Origin: Ignavibacteria bacterium
GTDB lineage: Bacteria; Bacteroidota; Ignavibacteria; Ignavibacteriales; Ignavibacteriaceae
Direction of reading: 5' to 3'
DNA length: 34,051 nt
Assembly (NCBI GenBank): GCA_021286645.1
Contig: JAJTBZ010000028.1
Span: 1 to 34,051, forward strand
In this document: positions 18,187 through 25,433 of the stretch, one piece after another
Position numbering within the stretch: position 1 is the stretch's first letter
How the letters are laid out: the number at the start of each line of letters is the position of its first letter
Program-made: the position numbers and the translations under genes
Notes under the pieces: model-generated
What the model was told of the DNA's origin: nothing
Database searches by the model: none
Seen by the model: the letters and a program-made list of their open reading frames with translations, nothing else

Positions 18187-19134
18187 ATGTCTTCAACCAA
18201 TCATGCAAAAGTTTTAATCATAGGCAGTGGTCCTGCCGGTTTAACTGCGGCAATTTATACCGGCCGCGCAAATTTAAATCCGGTTGTTTTTGAAGGTTTA
18301 CAACCGGGAGGGCAGTTAACAATTACAACCGAGATTGAGAATTTCCCCGGATTCGAACATGGAATTCAGGGACCCGAATTGATGGATACAATGCGTAGGC
18401 AAGCACAAAGATTTGGCTCGTTATGCGAATATAAAGAAGTTACCGGTGTTGATTTCTCTAAACGTCCGTTTACTATACAGAGTTATGATGAAGTATATAC
18501 AGCTGACTCAGTAATTATTTCAACAGGCGCCTCCGCCCGATTATTGAATATTGAGAGTGAAACAAAGTTTATGGGCTATGGCGTTTCGGCATGTGCTACC
18601 TGTGACGGTTTTTTCTTTAAAAATCAACGCGTATTGGTTGTTGGTGGCGGAGATACTGCTTTTGAGGAAGCCAATTACCTGACTCGTCATGCATCCGAAG
18701 TGACAATAATCCATCGCCGTGATGAGTTTAGAGCTTCAAAGATTATGGAAGACCGTGTAAAAAATAATCCGAAAATTAAATTTCTTACAAATAAAGTCAT
18801 CGATGCAGTTCTTGGTACTGAAGAAGGCAGTAAGCGGGTAATGACAGGTGTTCGTCTTAAAGATACGAAAACCGGTGAACTTACAACGCTGGATGCGGAA
18901 GGGTTATTCATCGCCATTGGACATAAACCCAATACTGAACTTTTCCAGGGACTTTTAGATATGGATGAAACTGGTTACCTGATTACAAAACCGGGCTCAA
19001 CTGCTACTAATATCGAGGGCGTTTTTGCGGCAGGGGATGTAGCTGATAAACACTTCAGACAGGCAATTACTGCCGCCGGTTCAGGATGTATGGCTGCTAT
19101 TGAAGCCGAGCGTTGGTTGGAAGCAAATTCGTAA
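18187..19134 (+). CDS. trxB: Thioredoxin-disulfide reductase
   Basis: 315 residues of the low-molecular-weight bacterial type. It passes electrons from NADPH through FAD to thioredoxin in the cytoplasm. The FAD site GSGPAGLTAA is at 13-22, the redox-active CATC pair at 136 and 139, the NADPH site VGGGDTAFEEA starts at 152, and the FAD-binding GVFAAGDV stretch is near the C-terminus. It is complete. It ends the long same-strand gene run and is followed within five bases by a strong hairpin terminator. Confidence 0.97.
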   Translation: MSSTNHAKVLIIGSGPAGLTAAIYTGRANLNPVVFEGLQPGGQLTITTEIENFPGFEHGIQGPELMDTMRRQAQRFGSLCEYKEVTGVDFSKRPFTIQSYDEVYTADSVIISTGASARLLNIESETKFMGYGVSACATCDGFFFKNQRVLVVGGGDTAFEEANYLTRHASEVTIIHRRDEFRASKIMEDRVKNNPKIKFLTNKVIDAVLGTEEGSKRVMTGVRLKDTKTGELTTLDAEGLFIAIGHKPNTELFQGLLDMDETGYLITKPGSTATNIEGVFAAGDVADKHFRQAITAAGSGCMAAIEAERWLEANS

Positions 19135-19138
19135 TTGG

Positions 19139-19171
19139 AAAAGTACCCCGGCTCAGCCGGGGTACTTTTTT
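19139..19171. terminator. Strong bidirectional intrinsic terminator between trxB and the minus-strand unit
   Basis: A perfect 14-bp stem (19139-19152 with 19156-19169, core GTACCCCGGC) around a 3-base loop, with a T-run of six from 19166 on the plus strand and four T residues on the minus strand. It lies between two convergent genes, trxB and the FIST-like gene, and can stop transcription from both sides. Confidence 0.92.
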
Positions 19172-19175
19172 ACAA

Positions 19176-20156
19176 TTATTCTATTAATAAATATACAAGG
19201 GTTTGATTTAGGAGTGTATAGGCTATTTCTCCAAAAGTAATTGGTCCCGTCAAAGCACCCGTTTTTTTACCTTCAAGATTACCATACAGATAATTCAAAA
19301 TACAATTACATGTAAAGAAAGGTAAAAAGGTTTCTTCTTTCATCACCTTTTCAAATTCTGCTGAATAATCAGTAATTGGCTGAGCAATCTTATATTCTAC
19401 ATTTGGGAACACAGGAGCATAGAAGTTAACTTGCTTATTTGTTTCATCGATACTCTGAAAACTGGTGTTAACGAATGCCCCATAATAGTCGGCTACGAGC
19501 GGTAATTGTAGATTAATGTTCTTCTTTGTAAGATACTCAGCAAAATTCCACTCTTCACCATTTACCAGGCATGTAGTTGCAGAAAAGCCGGTTTCCGGAA
19601 ACGTAATAGTATCCCCGGTTCCGGGTTTAAAGAGATTAATAATATCAAGATGAGCGTTCTTTAGGTCAGGAAGTGAACAATGCATGACCATTGCTGAAGA
19701 ATCGGATGCTTCCCCGGTAAGTCCGTTAAATACTTTGGGATTAACTTTCCCGATATCGTCTAAAGAGACACCGGTTATCCAACCTAACAGGGGAGTATTG
19801 TAAATGCCGCTAAAGCCCATCGCATTATTTGCAAAATACAAGTGCATTTTACTAAAAGCCGGTATCAGAATAAAAGAAAAACCATTTATGTATGTTTCAT
19901 CTCCAACCGATTCGATAGTGGTTTCATCATATGCCTTTACGGTAAAAGCATCAACCTCTTCCGGAATGATGTTAACATATAATTTTGTTGTCTCAAAAAC
20001 TCCGCCAACCTCTTCACTCATAAAATATGGAATAGTGCCTCCAATCCAGTTACCCTGTTGTACTTTAGCGAGTAGTTTTTCATCTCCTGCCAATAATAGT
20101 TTCTTCCCCTCGTTGAGCAGATTGTTTACTTCTTCAATTGTATATAAAGTTGCCAT
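19176..20156 (-). CDS. Uncharacterised FIST-like protein (possibly DUF6976)
   Basis: 326 residues, soluble, with no signal peptide. The N-terminal part contains LLLAGDEKLL and GNWIGGTIPYFM; the C-terminal part has FFTCNCILNYLYGNLEG and then GPITFGEIAYTLLNQTLVYL. The end resembles the C-terminal signature of FIST sensory domains (a GFYTYGEI...NQTLV pattern), and the N-terminal glycine segment could be its ligand site, so I read it as a distant FIST relative; this is my inference. I believe such proteins are filed as DUF6976, from memory. FIST domains are thought to bind small ligands in signalling. AGGAGA overlaps the stop codon of the upstream 74-aa gene, so the two are translationally coupled. 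Confidence 0.75.
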   Translation of the reverse strand: MATLYTIEEVNNLLNEGKKLLLAGDEKLLAKVQQGNWIGGTIPYFMSEEVGGVFETTKLYVNIIPEEVDAFTVKAYDETTIESVGDETYINGFSFILIPAFSKMHLYFANNAMGFSGIYNTPLLGWITGVSLDDIGKVNPKVFNGLTGEASDSSAMVMHCSLPDLKNAHLDIINLFKPGTGDTITFPETGFSATTCLVNGEEWNFAEYLTKKNINLQLPLVADYYGAFVNTSFQSIDETNKQVNFYAPVFPNVEYKIAQPITDYSAEFEKVMKEETFLPFFTCNCILNYLYGNLEGKKTGALTGPITFGEIAYTLLNQTLVYLLIE

Positions 20157-20164
20157 ATTCTCTC

Positions 20165-20389
20165 CTATCCAAAAATCTTATGAATATCATTTTGTAATGT
20201 CTTTTCATTCTTTAGAAAATACTCGTGTACTTCTTTGATTTTCTTCTGGACGTTTTCGACCGATGGATCGCTTTTTACCGAAAGGGTTACACGGCCCATA
20301 AAGATCTTTGTGGCAAGGGAAGAAAACTCGTATTTGGTATCGCCACAGACGAGAGCTTTCCATTTGGGATGGGTTGTTGATGGTACCAT
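20165..20389 (-). CDS. Small uncharacterised protein upstream of the FIST-like gene
   Basis: 74 residues, soluble, beginning MVPSTTHPKWKALVCGD. The C-terminal half (VENVQKKIKEVHEYFLKNEKTLQNDIHKIF) is a strong amphipathic helix; the N-terminal part looks like short beta strands. The ATG at 20389 has an AGGAT sequence about nine bases upstream on the minus strand. Its stop TAG is part of the ribosome-binding site TAGGAGA of the next gene, eight bases away. I do not recognise the family. The arrangement suggests a partner or regulatory subunit of the FIST-like protein. Although short, the coupled spacing makes it a credible gene. Confidence 0.7.
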   Translation of the reverse strand: MVPSTTHPKWKALVCGDTKYEFSSLATKIFMGRVTLSVKSDPSVENVQKKIKEVHEYFLKNEKTLQNDIHKIFG

Positions 20390-20430
20390 AATGATGATCC
20401 TGTTAACTAGTGAGAAATTTAAGCTTTGGG

Positions 20431-20489
20431 ATGAAATTATAATTTTTTATTAACAAGTACCGTATTACTTTTGAATAATATAATTTCAT
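20431..20489. repeat. 11-bp inverted repeat in the divergent intergenic region before yqhD
   Basis: ATGAAATTATA at 20431-20441 is exactly complementary to TATAATTTCAT at 20479-20489, 37 bases apart. It lies between the start of the minus-strand small gene and yqhD. It could be an operator pair or chance in AT-rich DNA; its regulator is unknown. Confidence 0.45.
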
Positions 20490-20580
20490 TGGATAAAAAT
20501 CAAGTAATTTTCCTGAAAATAGAGAATTATTTCAGGTTAAAATTTGTTAATTCTATATATATCAATAAAAAGGATTTACA

Positions 20581-21744
20581 TTGAATAATTTTAATTTTTA
20601 TAATCCCGTTAAAATACTATTCGGCAAAGGCAAAATTTCTGAATTACCCCGTGAATTACCCGTTGACACAAGGAAAGTTCTTATAACGTATGGAGGAGGT
20701 AGCATTCTGAAAAATGGAGTTATGCAACAAGTTAAAGCTGCATTGCAAAATTTTGAAGTACTTGAATTCGGAGGTATTGAGCCAAACCCGACATTTGAAA
20801 CCTTAATGAAATGTGTAGAGTTTATTCGCAATAATGAAGTTGATTTCATCCTGGCAGTGGGTGGCGGATCGGTTATCGATGGTACCAAATTCATTTCTGC
20901 GGCGGTGTTCGCAGATGGGGATCCATGGCAAATTATGCTAACACGGGGTGCTGCCATTAAAAAAGCAATGCCCTTTGGTGCGGTATTAACACTGCCGGCA
21001 ACCGGTTCTGAAATGAACAGTGGGGGAGTAGTGACGAGGAAATCCATACAGGCCAAACTTGTTTTCGGAAACTCCCTGGTTTTTCCGAAATTTTCGATTC
21101 TCGATCCTGAAACAACTTATAGCCTGCCGGCTACACAGGTAGCCAATGGCATAGTTGATGCCTATGTACATATAATGGAGCAGTATTTAACGTATCCGGT
21201 AAACGCGGGGCCACAAGATCGTTTTGCTGAAGGATTATTGCAAACTCTCATTGAGGTTGGGCCCCAAACATTAGCAAACCCAAATGATTATGATTTGCGA
21301 GCGAATTTTATGTGGACGGCCACTCTTGCTCTGAACGGACTTATAGGGGCAGGTGTTCCTCAGGACTGGGCTACCCATATGGTAGGTCATGAACTAACAG
21401 CGTTATTTGGGATTGACCATGGTAAAACACTGGCCATTCTTTTACCAGGCATGATGAAAATTAGAAAAATGGCAAAAAGAACCAAACTGGTTCAATATGC
21501 TAAAAATGTATGGAAACTGAGCTCTACCAATGAAGATTTGCTTGTAGAAGAGGCCATCAGGTTAACCGAAGAATTCTTCCAAACCATGACAATCTCAACC
21601 AAATTGTCAGAATATGGAATTACTGAAAAGGATATACCATCAATAATTTCACATCTTGAGTCCCATGGAATGACTGCTCTTGGTGAGCATAGGGATGTTA
21701 CACCTCAGGTTGTAGAATCGGTACTTCGGGTTCAACTTTCGTGA
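20581..21744 (+). CDS. yqhD: Iron-type (group III) NADPH-dependent alcohol dehydrogenase / aldehyde reductase, YqhD-like
   Basis: 387 residues, the same length as E. coli YqhD and clearly similar throughout (starts MNNFNFYNP, contains GGIEPNPTFETL and NGLIGAGVPQDWATHM). YqhD reduces short reactive aldehydes with NADPH and protects against lipid peroxidation products. Metal ligands are D193, H197, H266 and H280; the nucleotide site is GGGS at 38-41 with a second GGGS at 94-97. The start is TTG at 20581 with an AAGGA about seven bases upstream; the next possible start lies further inside the conserved N-terminus. It stands alone, with a divergent unit on its left and its own terminator on the right. 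The strong family match makes lateral transfer or duplication possible. Confidence 0.95.
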   Translation: MNNFNFYNPVKILFGKGKISELPRELPVDTRKVLITYGGGSILKNGVMQQVKAALQNFEVLEFGGIEPNPTFETLMKCVEFIRNNEVDFILAVGGGSVIDGTKFISAAVFADGDPWQIMLTRGAAIKKAMPFGAVLTLPATGSEMNSGGVVTRKSIQAKLVFGNSLVFPKFSILDPETTYSLPATQVANGIVDAYVHIMEQYLTYPVNAGPQDRFAEGLLQTLIEVGPQTLANPNDYDLRANFMWTATLALNGLIGAGVPQDWATHMVGHELTALFGIDHGKTLAILLPGMMKIRKMAKRTKLVQYAKNVWKLSSTNEDLLVEEAIRLTEEFFQTMTISTKLSEYGITEKDIPSIISHLESHGMTALGEHRDVTPQVVESVLRVQLS

Positions 21745-21762
21745 CCTAACGATTAACAAAAC

Positions 21763-21803
21763 AAAAAAGGTCCGGTTACATAGCGTATATCGGACCTTTT
21801 TTT
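21763..21803. terminator. Intrinsic terminator after yqhD, also usable by the convergent membrane gene
   Basis: A 12-bp perfect stem (AAAAAAGGTCCG at 21763-21774 with CGGACCTTTTTT at 21791-21802) around a 16-base loop, with a run of seven T on the plus strand and six on the minus strand. It sits between the convergent yqhD and the membrane-protein gene. Confidence 0.9.
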
Positions 21804-21826
21804 ATTCTTACAGATTCTGGTATTAA

Positions 21827-22600
21827 TTATTCTTCAATACTACTGTCGTATCTCGATTTCATTCCATTCATACACCCGGCGAATGTGAACAAAACCTGCA
21901 TGGCCATAACGATAATAATTACCCGGATGGTCAAATGATAAAAGTTTCTGTCAAAAAAAGTAATATATAAGTCACTCGTAAATACTGCGCCAATAGCAGC
22001 TGCAATAATTGCATTGTTTAACTCCCATTCACGTGAATCTCTGCCAATAATGTACCCTGTTATGAATGGACCAGGGATTAATGTCAGAAGCAGGTACTGA
22101 TGAGCAACTTCGAAACGTGCCGAAATCAACGCGACGAGTAATACCGGTATAGTACCAGCAATAACCGCAGTAATGATTTTACGCCATGAAGGGAAGAATA
22201 AATCATCCTTGTTTGCACTATCATTCAGCTTCTGGTTTCGGCTTAAAGCCACGGCCCAACCGGGCGTAAAGAATATACTCGCGTTTATAAGACTAAAACA
22301 AAGAATAGTCATTTGTCGTTCTGTGCCTGTATTTGGCAGGGCTGTAATCAGGTTCGCGGGAAATGTAATGAAAAGCAAAATTGCCAAAATAATGGATGCC
22401 AAAACGGGGTTGTTGATTGAACGTGTATCCACTATAAGTCCCTGCCGAAATCCTGAGTAGAAAAAAACAAGACAGAGAAATGCAATCAGAGCGGTGATGG
22501 ATGAAATATACTTAAGTGCAACCAAACCACCAGCTACAGATAAAACATAGCCTATTGCCAGATGGAGTAGCATGCCATACTTTGTGCTTTGCATCTTCAT
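21827..22600 (-). CDS. Uncharacterised polytopic membrane protein
   Basis: 257 residues with about seven to eight hydrophobic segments (approximately at 10-28, 31-50, 66-85, 97-116, 139-160, 168-186, 190-211 and 224-244) and a short acidic C-terminal tail. One loop between the fourth and fifth segments (RNQKLNDSANKDDLFFPS) is soluble. No transporter or enzyme signature is recognisable. The start could be the first ATG at 22600 or the third residue; both give the same membrane layout. It is a single-gene unit, divergent from the secreted hydrolase, with which it shares a 201-base intergenic region. Function is unknown. Confidence 0.8.
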   Translation of the reverse strand: MKMQSTKYGMLLHLAIGYVLSVAGGLVALKYISSITALIAFLCLVFFYSGFRQGLIVDTRSINNPVLASIILAILLFITFPANLITALPNTGTERQMTILCFSLINASIFFTPGWAVALSRNQKLNDSANKDDLFFPSWRKIITAVIAGTIPVLLVALISARFEVAHQYLLLTLIPGPFITGYIIGRDSREWELNNAIIAAAIGAVFTSDLYITFFDRNFYHLTIRVIIIVMAMQVLFTFAGCMNGMKSRYDSSIEE

Positions 22601-22732
22601 ATATTTGTCGGGGTAAATAATTGATTTATTATAATAAGATAATAATTATTTCATCTCTCCCCAATATCGTTATATAATTTACATTAAATTATGCCTAAAT
22701 AAACCCCGGGTTGCATGAAATTTCTGTACAGA

Positions 22733-22787
22733 GTACAAAAATACACTATTTGTACCTGCCAATTTTGTAACTTTCGGTAATACAAAA
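22733..22787 (+). promoter_or_regulatory. Candidate operator: four TACAAA half-sites
   Basis: TACAAA at 22734, TTTGTA at 22749, TTTGTA at 22764 and TACAAA at 22781 form two inverted pairs (GTACAAA-N9-TTTGTAC and TTTTGTA-N11-TACAAAA). They sit 15 to 70 bases before the secreted hydrolase start, with centre spacings of 15, 15 and 17 bases. They could be binding sites for a dimeric repressor of that gene. Confidence 0.4.
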
Positions 22788-22801
22788 AATATTTACTGAC
22801 A

Positions 22802-23815
22802 ATGAAAACACTATATAAACTTTCTCTTCTTATAATAGCCATTTACAGCTTATCATTTGGCCGGAATGCTCAACAATTTATTACAATTAGCGACTTCCAC
22901 TTACAAAATGGTAAAACTATACCTCTATGCATGGTAGGGTATACCGTGTACGGAAAAGCCGCTACCGATAGTAGCAATATTATTCTCTTTCCCACTTGGT
23001 TTGCGGGGTCTTCTGCATCGATTGGCAATGTAATAGGACCCAATAAACTATTGGATACAAACTATTATTGTGTTATTGCGTTTGATGCCCTTGGCAATGG
23101 TATTTCTTCTTCACCTTCAAATTATCATGACGGTGAATTTCCCGAAATTTCAATGAATGATATGGTACAGGCTCAACATCGTGTATTAACCGAAAAATTG
23201 CATATACAAAAAGTCTTAGCTGTTGTCGGCGGATCTATGGGCAGTATGCAGGCCTTGGAATGGGCCGTCAGTTACCCTGAGTTTGCTCAAAAAATAGTGG
23301 CCTATGTGTGCTCACCTAAAATGAGTAGTCATGATTTATTATGGATGAACTGGGCCCACGATGTTATTGTGAAAGGGCTCGCTTCGAACCGTCCTGAAGA
23401 AGAAATAGCCGGTACATTGAATTTGATTTCTGCTATGCTTTCTACCACTCCTGAAGATATTGTTAATACCGTTTCAAATGATTCACTTCCTTCATTCTAT
23501 AAATCGCAATATCGTGCACAGTCTAAAGTATTTACATTCTCTAACTATCTGGCACAATTACATGCTATGATGCACCATGATATTTTTATTCATTGCGGCG
23601 GTTCAATGGAAAAAACTGCGCAACTGATAAAATCTAAAGTTTTATTTATTCTCTCTGAACAGGATCATTTAATACGACCTGAACCGGCTTTGCAGTTCAG
23701 TAAAATACTCGGGAATCGGGTAGAAGTTATTAATAATCATGGGGGCCATTTATGTATTGGCCGGGAAATTAAACGGATTGGCGGCATTATCCAATCATTT
23801 CTGGACGAGCATTAA
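22802..23815 (+). CDS. Secreted MetX-like alpha/beta hydrolase
   Basis: 337 residues. The first 23 are a signal peptide (cleavage likely near NAQQ). The mature protein has the homoserine O-acetyltransferase (MetX) type fold: FDALGNG at 94-100, nucleophile elbow GGSMGSMQALEW with S145, acid D288 in SEQDH and histidine H316 in NHGGH. True MetX enzymes are cytoplasmic and make O-acetylhomoserine, so an exported copy is unlikely to do that; an esterase or acyl-transfer role in the envelope is more probable. The distinctive GNGISSSPSN region is shared with MetX relatives. Its stop codon is five bases before dinB, so the two share a transcript. A possible operator array precedes it. Confidence 0.85.
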   Translation: MKTLYKLSLLIIAIYSLSFGRNAQQFITISDFHLQNGKTIPLCMVGYTVYGKAATDSSNIILFPTWFAGSSASIGNVIGPNKLLDTNYYCVIAFDALGNGISSSPSNYHDGEFPEISMNDMVQAQHRVLTEKLHIQKVLAVVGGSMGSMQALEWAVSYPEFAQKIVAYVCSPKMSSHDLLWMNWAHDVIVKGLASNRPEEEIAGTLNLISAMLSTTPEDIVNTVSNDSLPSFYKSQYRAQSKVFTFSNYLAQLHAMMHHDIFIHCGGSMEKTAQLIKSKVLFILSEQDHLIRPEPALQFSKILGNRVEVINNHGGHLCIGREIKRIGGIIQSFLDEH

Positions 23816-23820
23816 TTTAT

Positions 23821-24963
23821 ATGGCAGTAATTTTCCATATGGACCTGGATGCTTTCTTCATTTCGGTGGAACGCATTCTGAATCCCCAACTACAGGGAAA
23901 GCCGGTAATTGTTGGAGGAGATCCACATGGCCGGGGCGTGGTAGCGGCTTGTTCATATGAAGCGAGAGCCTTTGGCATTCATTCGGCAATGCCAATACGG
24001 CAGGCGTATAAGCTATGTCCACAAGGTATCTACTTACATGGTCATATGGAAGAGTATTCACGGTTTTCCCGACTTGTTGCCGAAATAGTTCGGAAATATG
24101 CCCCCGTAGTAGAGCAGGCTTCTATTGATGAGTTCTATATGGATCTGACTGGCTGCGTGAAAAATGGCCGTGATTGCATGGACCTTGCTTCCCGTTTACA
24201 GAAAGAGATAGGGAAGCACTTATTGTTACCTTGTTCAATTGGTATTGCTTCCAATAAAACTCTCGCGAAAATAGCCTCCGATTTTAAGAAACCCCGCGGA
24301 ATAACGTATATACTGCCCGGCAAAGAACGCGAATTCCTCGCGCCTTTACCAGTGGGAATCATTCCTGGTATTGGAAAAGTATCCGAAGAGCAATTAAAGA
24401 AACGCGGTATCGATAGAATTCGTGATATTCAAAATATTCCGGCAGATTACTATACCTCTACTTTCGGTAAAACCGGGTTGGATTTCTGGAAAAAAGCCAA
24501 CGGCGAAGGGTCAACATTCATTTCGGTGCATGGAGAACAAAAATCTATATCCCGGGAGACTACCTTTGATGATTTTATTCTGGAACCCGAAGTACTCAAG
24601 AACGTTTTATTAAAACTTACCGGAAAAGTCTGTCAAACACTTCGCGAACAGGGAGTAAAAGCCTCAACTGTGCATCTTAAACTTCGGTACTCTGATTTTC
24701 AAACACTCACCAGAGCAAAAACTATTGTACCAACTGACGACGATTCTGATGTGTATAATACTGTTTGTAGTTTATTGGATAAGGCCTTTACGCGCAGGGT
24801 TTCTATTCGGTTAATAGGGGTGAGCTTAACCAATTTTACTCAGTCTGCTGATCAATTGCTTCTGTTCGATTCACGTTATCAGAAGAAAAAGGATATGCTG
24901 AAGGCAATTAATAATATTCGCGGCAAATACGGCTATAGTAAAATTTCATACGGGGCTGGATGA
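23821..24963 (+). CDS. dinB: DNA polymerase IV (Y-family)
   Basis: 380 residues. Translesion polymerase with the palm residues D8 (MDLDAFF) and D103, E104 (SIDEFY), and steric gate F13. The finger region has the YEARAFGIHSAMP block. The helix-hairpin-helix segment GIIPGIGKVSEEQLKKRG precedes the little-finger domain. Near the C-terminus QLLLF at 345-349 matches the consensus clamp-binding motif QLxLF, so it should bind the DNA sliding clamp. After it follows a short basic tail typical of Bacteroidota DinB. It is complete. It starts five bases after the hydrolase stop; no LexA-type box is visible within the coupled gap, so regulation would be through the upstream promoter. Confidence 0.96.
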   Translation: MAVIFHMDLDAFFISVERILNPQLQGKPVIVGGDPHGRGVVAACSYEARAFGIHSAMPIRQAYKLCPQGIYLHGHMEEYSRFSRLVAEIVRKYAPVVEQASIDEFYMDLTGCVKNGRDCMDLASRLQKEIGKHLLLPCSIGIASNKTLAKIASDFKKPRGITYILPGKEREFLAPLPVGIIPGIGKVSEEQLKKRGIDRIRDIQNIPADYYTSTFGKTGLDFWKKANGEGSTFISVHGEQKSISRETTFDDFILEPEVLKNVLLKLTGKVCQTLREQGVKASTVHLKLRYSDFQTLTRAKTIVPTDDDSDVYNTVCSLLDKAFTRRVSIRLIGVSLTNFTQSADQLLLFDSRYQKKKDMLKAINNIRGKYGYSKISYGAG

Positions 24964-25433
24964 CTCGTGTGAAAAAGTTTTCATTCTATATAAAAATGCG
25001 TTTGTATAGAAAATAGATAACTCCATTCGTTCTGCTATGCCCGGGCAGCATTCGCATATTCATCAAAATCTCTTACTTTAATGCTCTCTCAGGCAGTATT
25101 CTGATATACCGGTACATTGTCTCTTCTCTATACATGTTAACTCCATAAATATACCTGGGTTCAATAGCCCTGATTTAATAATCATGTTCCTTTCCAAATT
25201 GCATTCCTTTTTTCTTATAATACCCGCCCAAATGCTTCGCTGAGTTGATTACTGCAAATTGGAGAACACGGCTTCTATGCACGAGAATAGCGACTAATGG
25301 CATAAAGTTATAGAATAATACAACATTCGTTGTATTGCCGGGTAAAAGGTCGTAGAATAATTTTACCTATCAATTCTGGTCAGTTAAAATCGATTAGTAT
25401 GTAACATCTTTTATCATAATCCGGGACTACCTT
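24964..25433. other. 470-base intergenic region with small hairpins
   Basis: No open frame of note, RNA gene or IS remnant is visible. I find three short dyads: TTCTATA/TATAGAA (24984-25011), AATACAA/TTGTATT around CATTCG (25317-25336), and GGTAAAA/TTTTACC (25341-25367). The last two sit back to back about 70-115 bases before the propeller gene and may be part of its leader. No clear terminator for dinB is present. Confidence 0.6.
25317..25367 (+). promoter_or_regulatory. Two tandem hairpins in the leader of the propeller gene
   Basis: AATACAA (25317-25323) pairs with TTGTATT (25330-25336) around a 6-base loop, then GGTAAAA (25341-25347) pairs with TTTTACC (25361-25367) around 13 bases; only four bases separate them. 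Neither has a following T-run, so they are not terminators. They may structure the mRNA leader or bind a protein. Confidence 0.35.

Noticed and set aside
20598-21056. 152-codon open frame on the minus strand inside yqhD
   Set aside because: It is the antisense shadow of a strongly conserved enzyme gene and its translation is low-complexity Pro/Ser/Thr-rich with no family features.
22802-23815. Annotation as homoserine O-acetyltransferase (metX)
   Set aside because: The protein has a signal peptide, which does not fit a cytoplasmic biosynthetic enzyme; only the fold and nucleophile elbow are shared.
25155-25172. GGGTTCAATAGCCC, resembling a tRNA T-arm
   Set aside because: The stem does not pair with the correct 5+7+5 spacing and there is no acceptor stem or anticodon arm around it.
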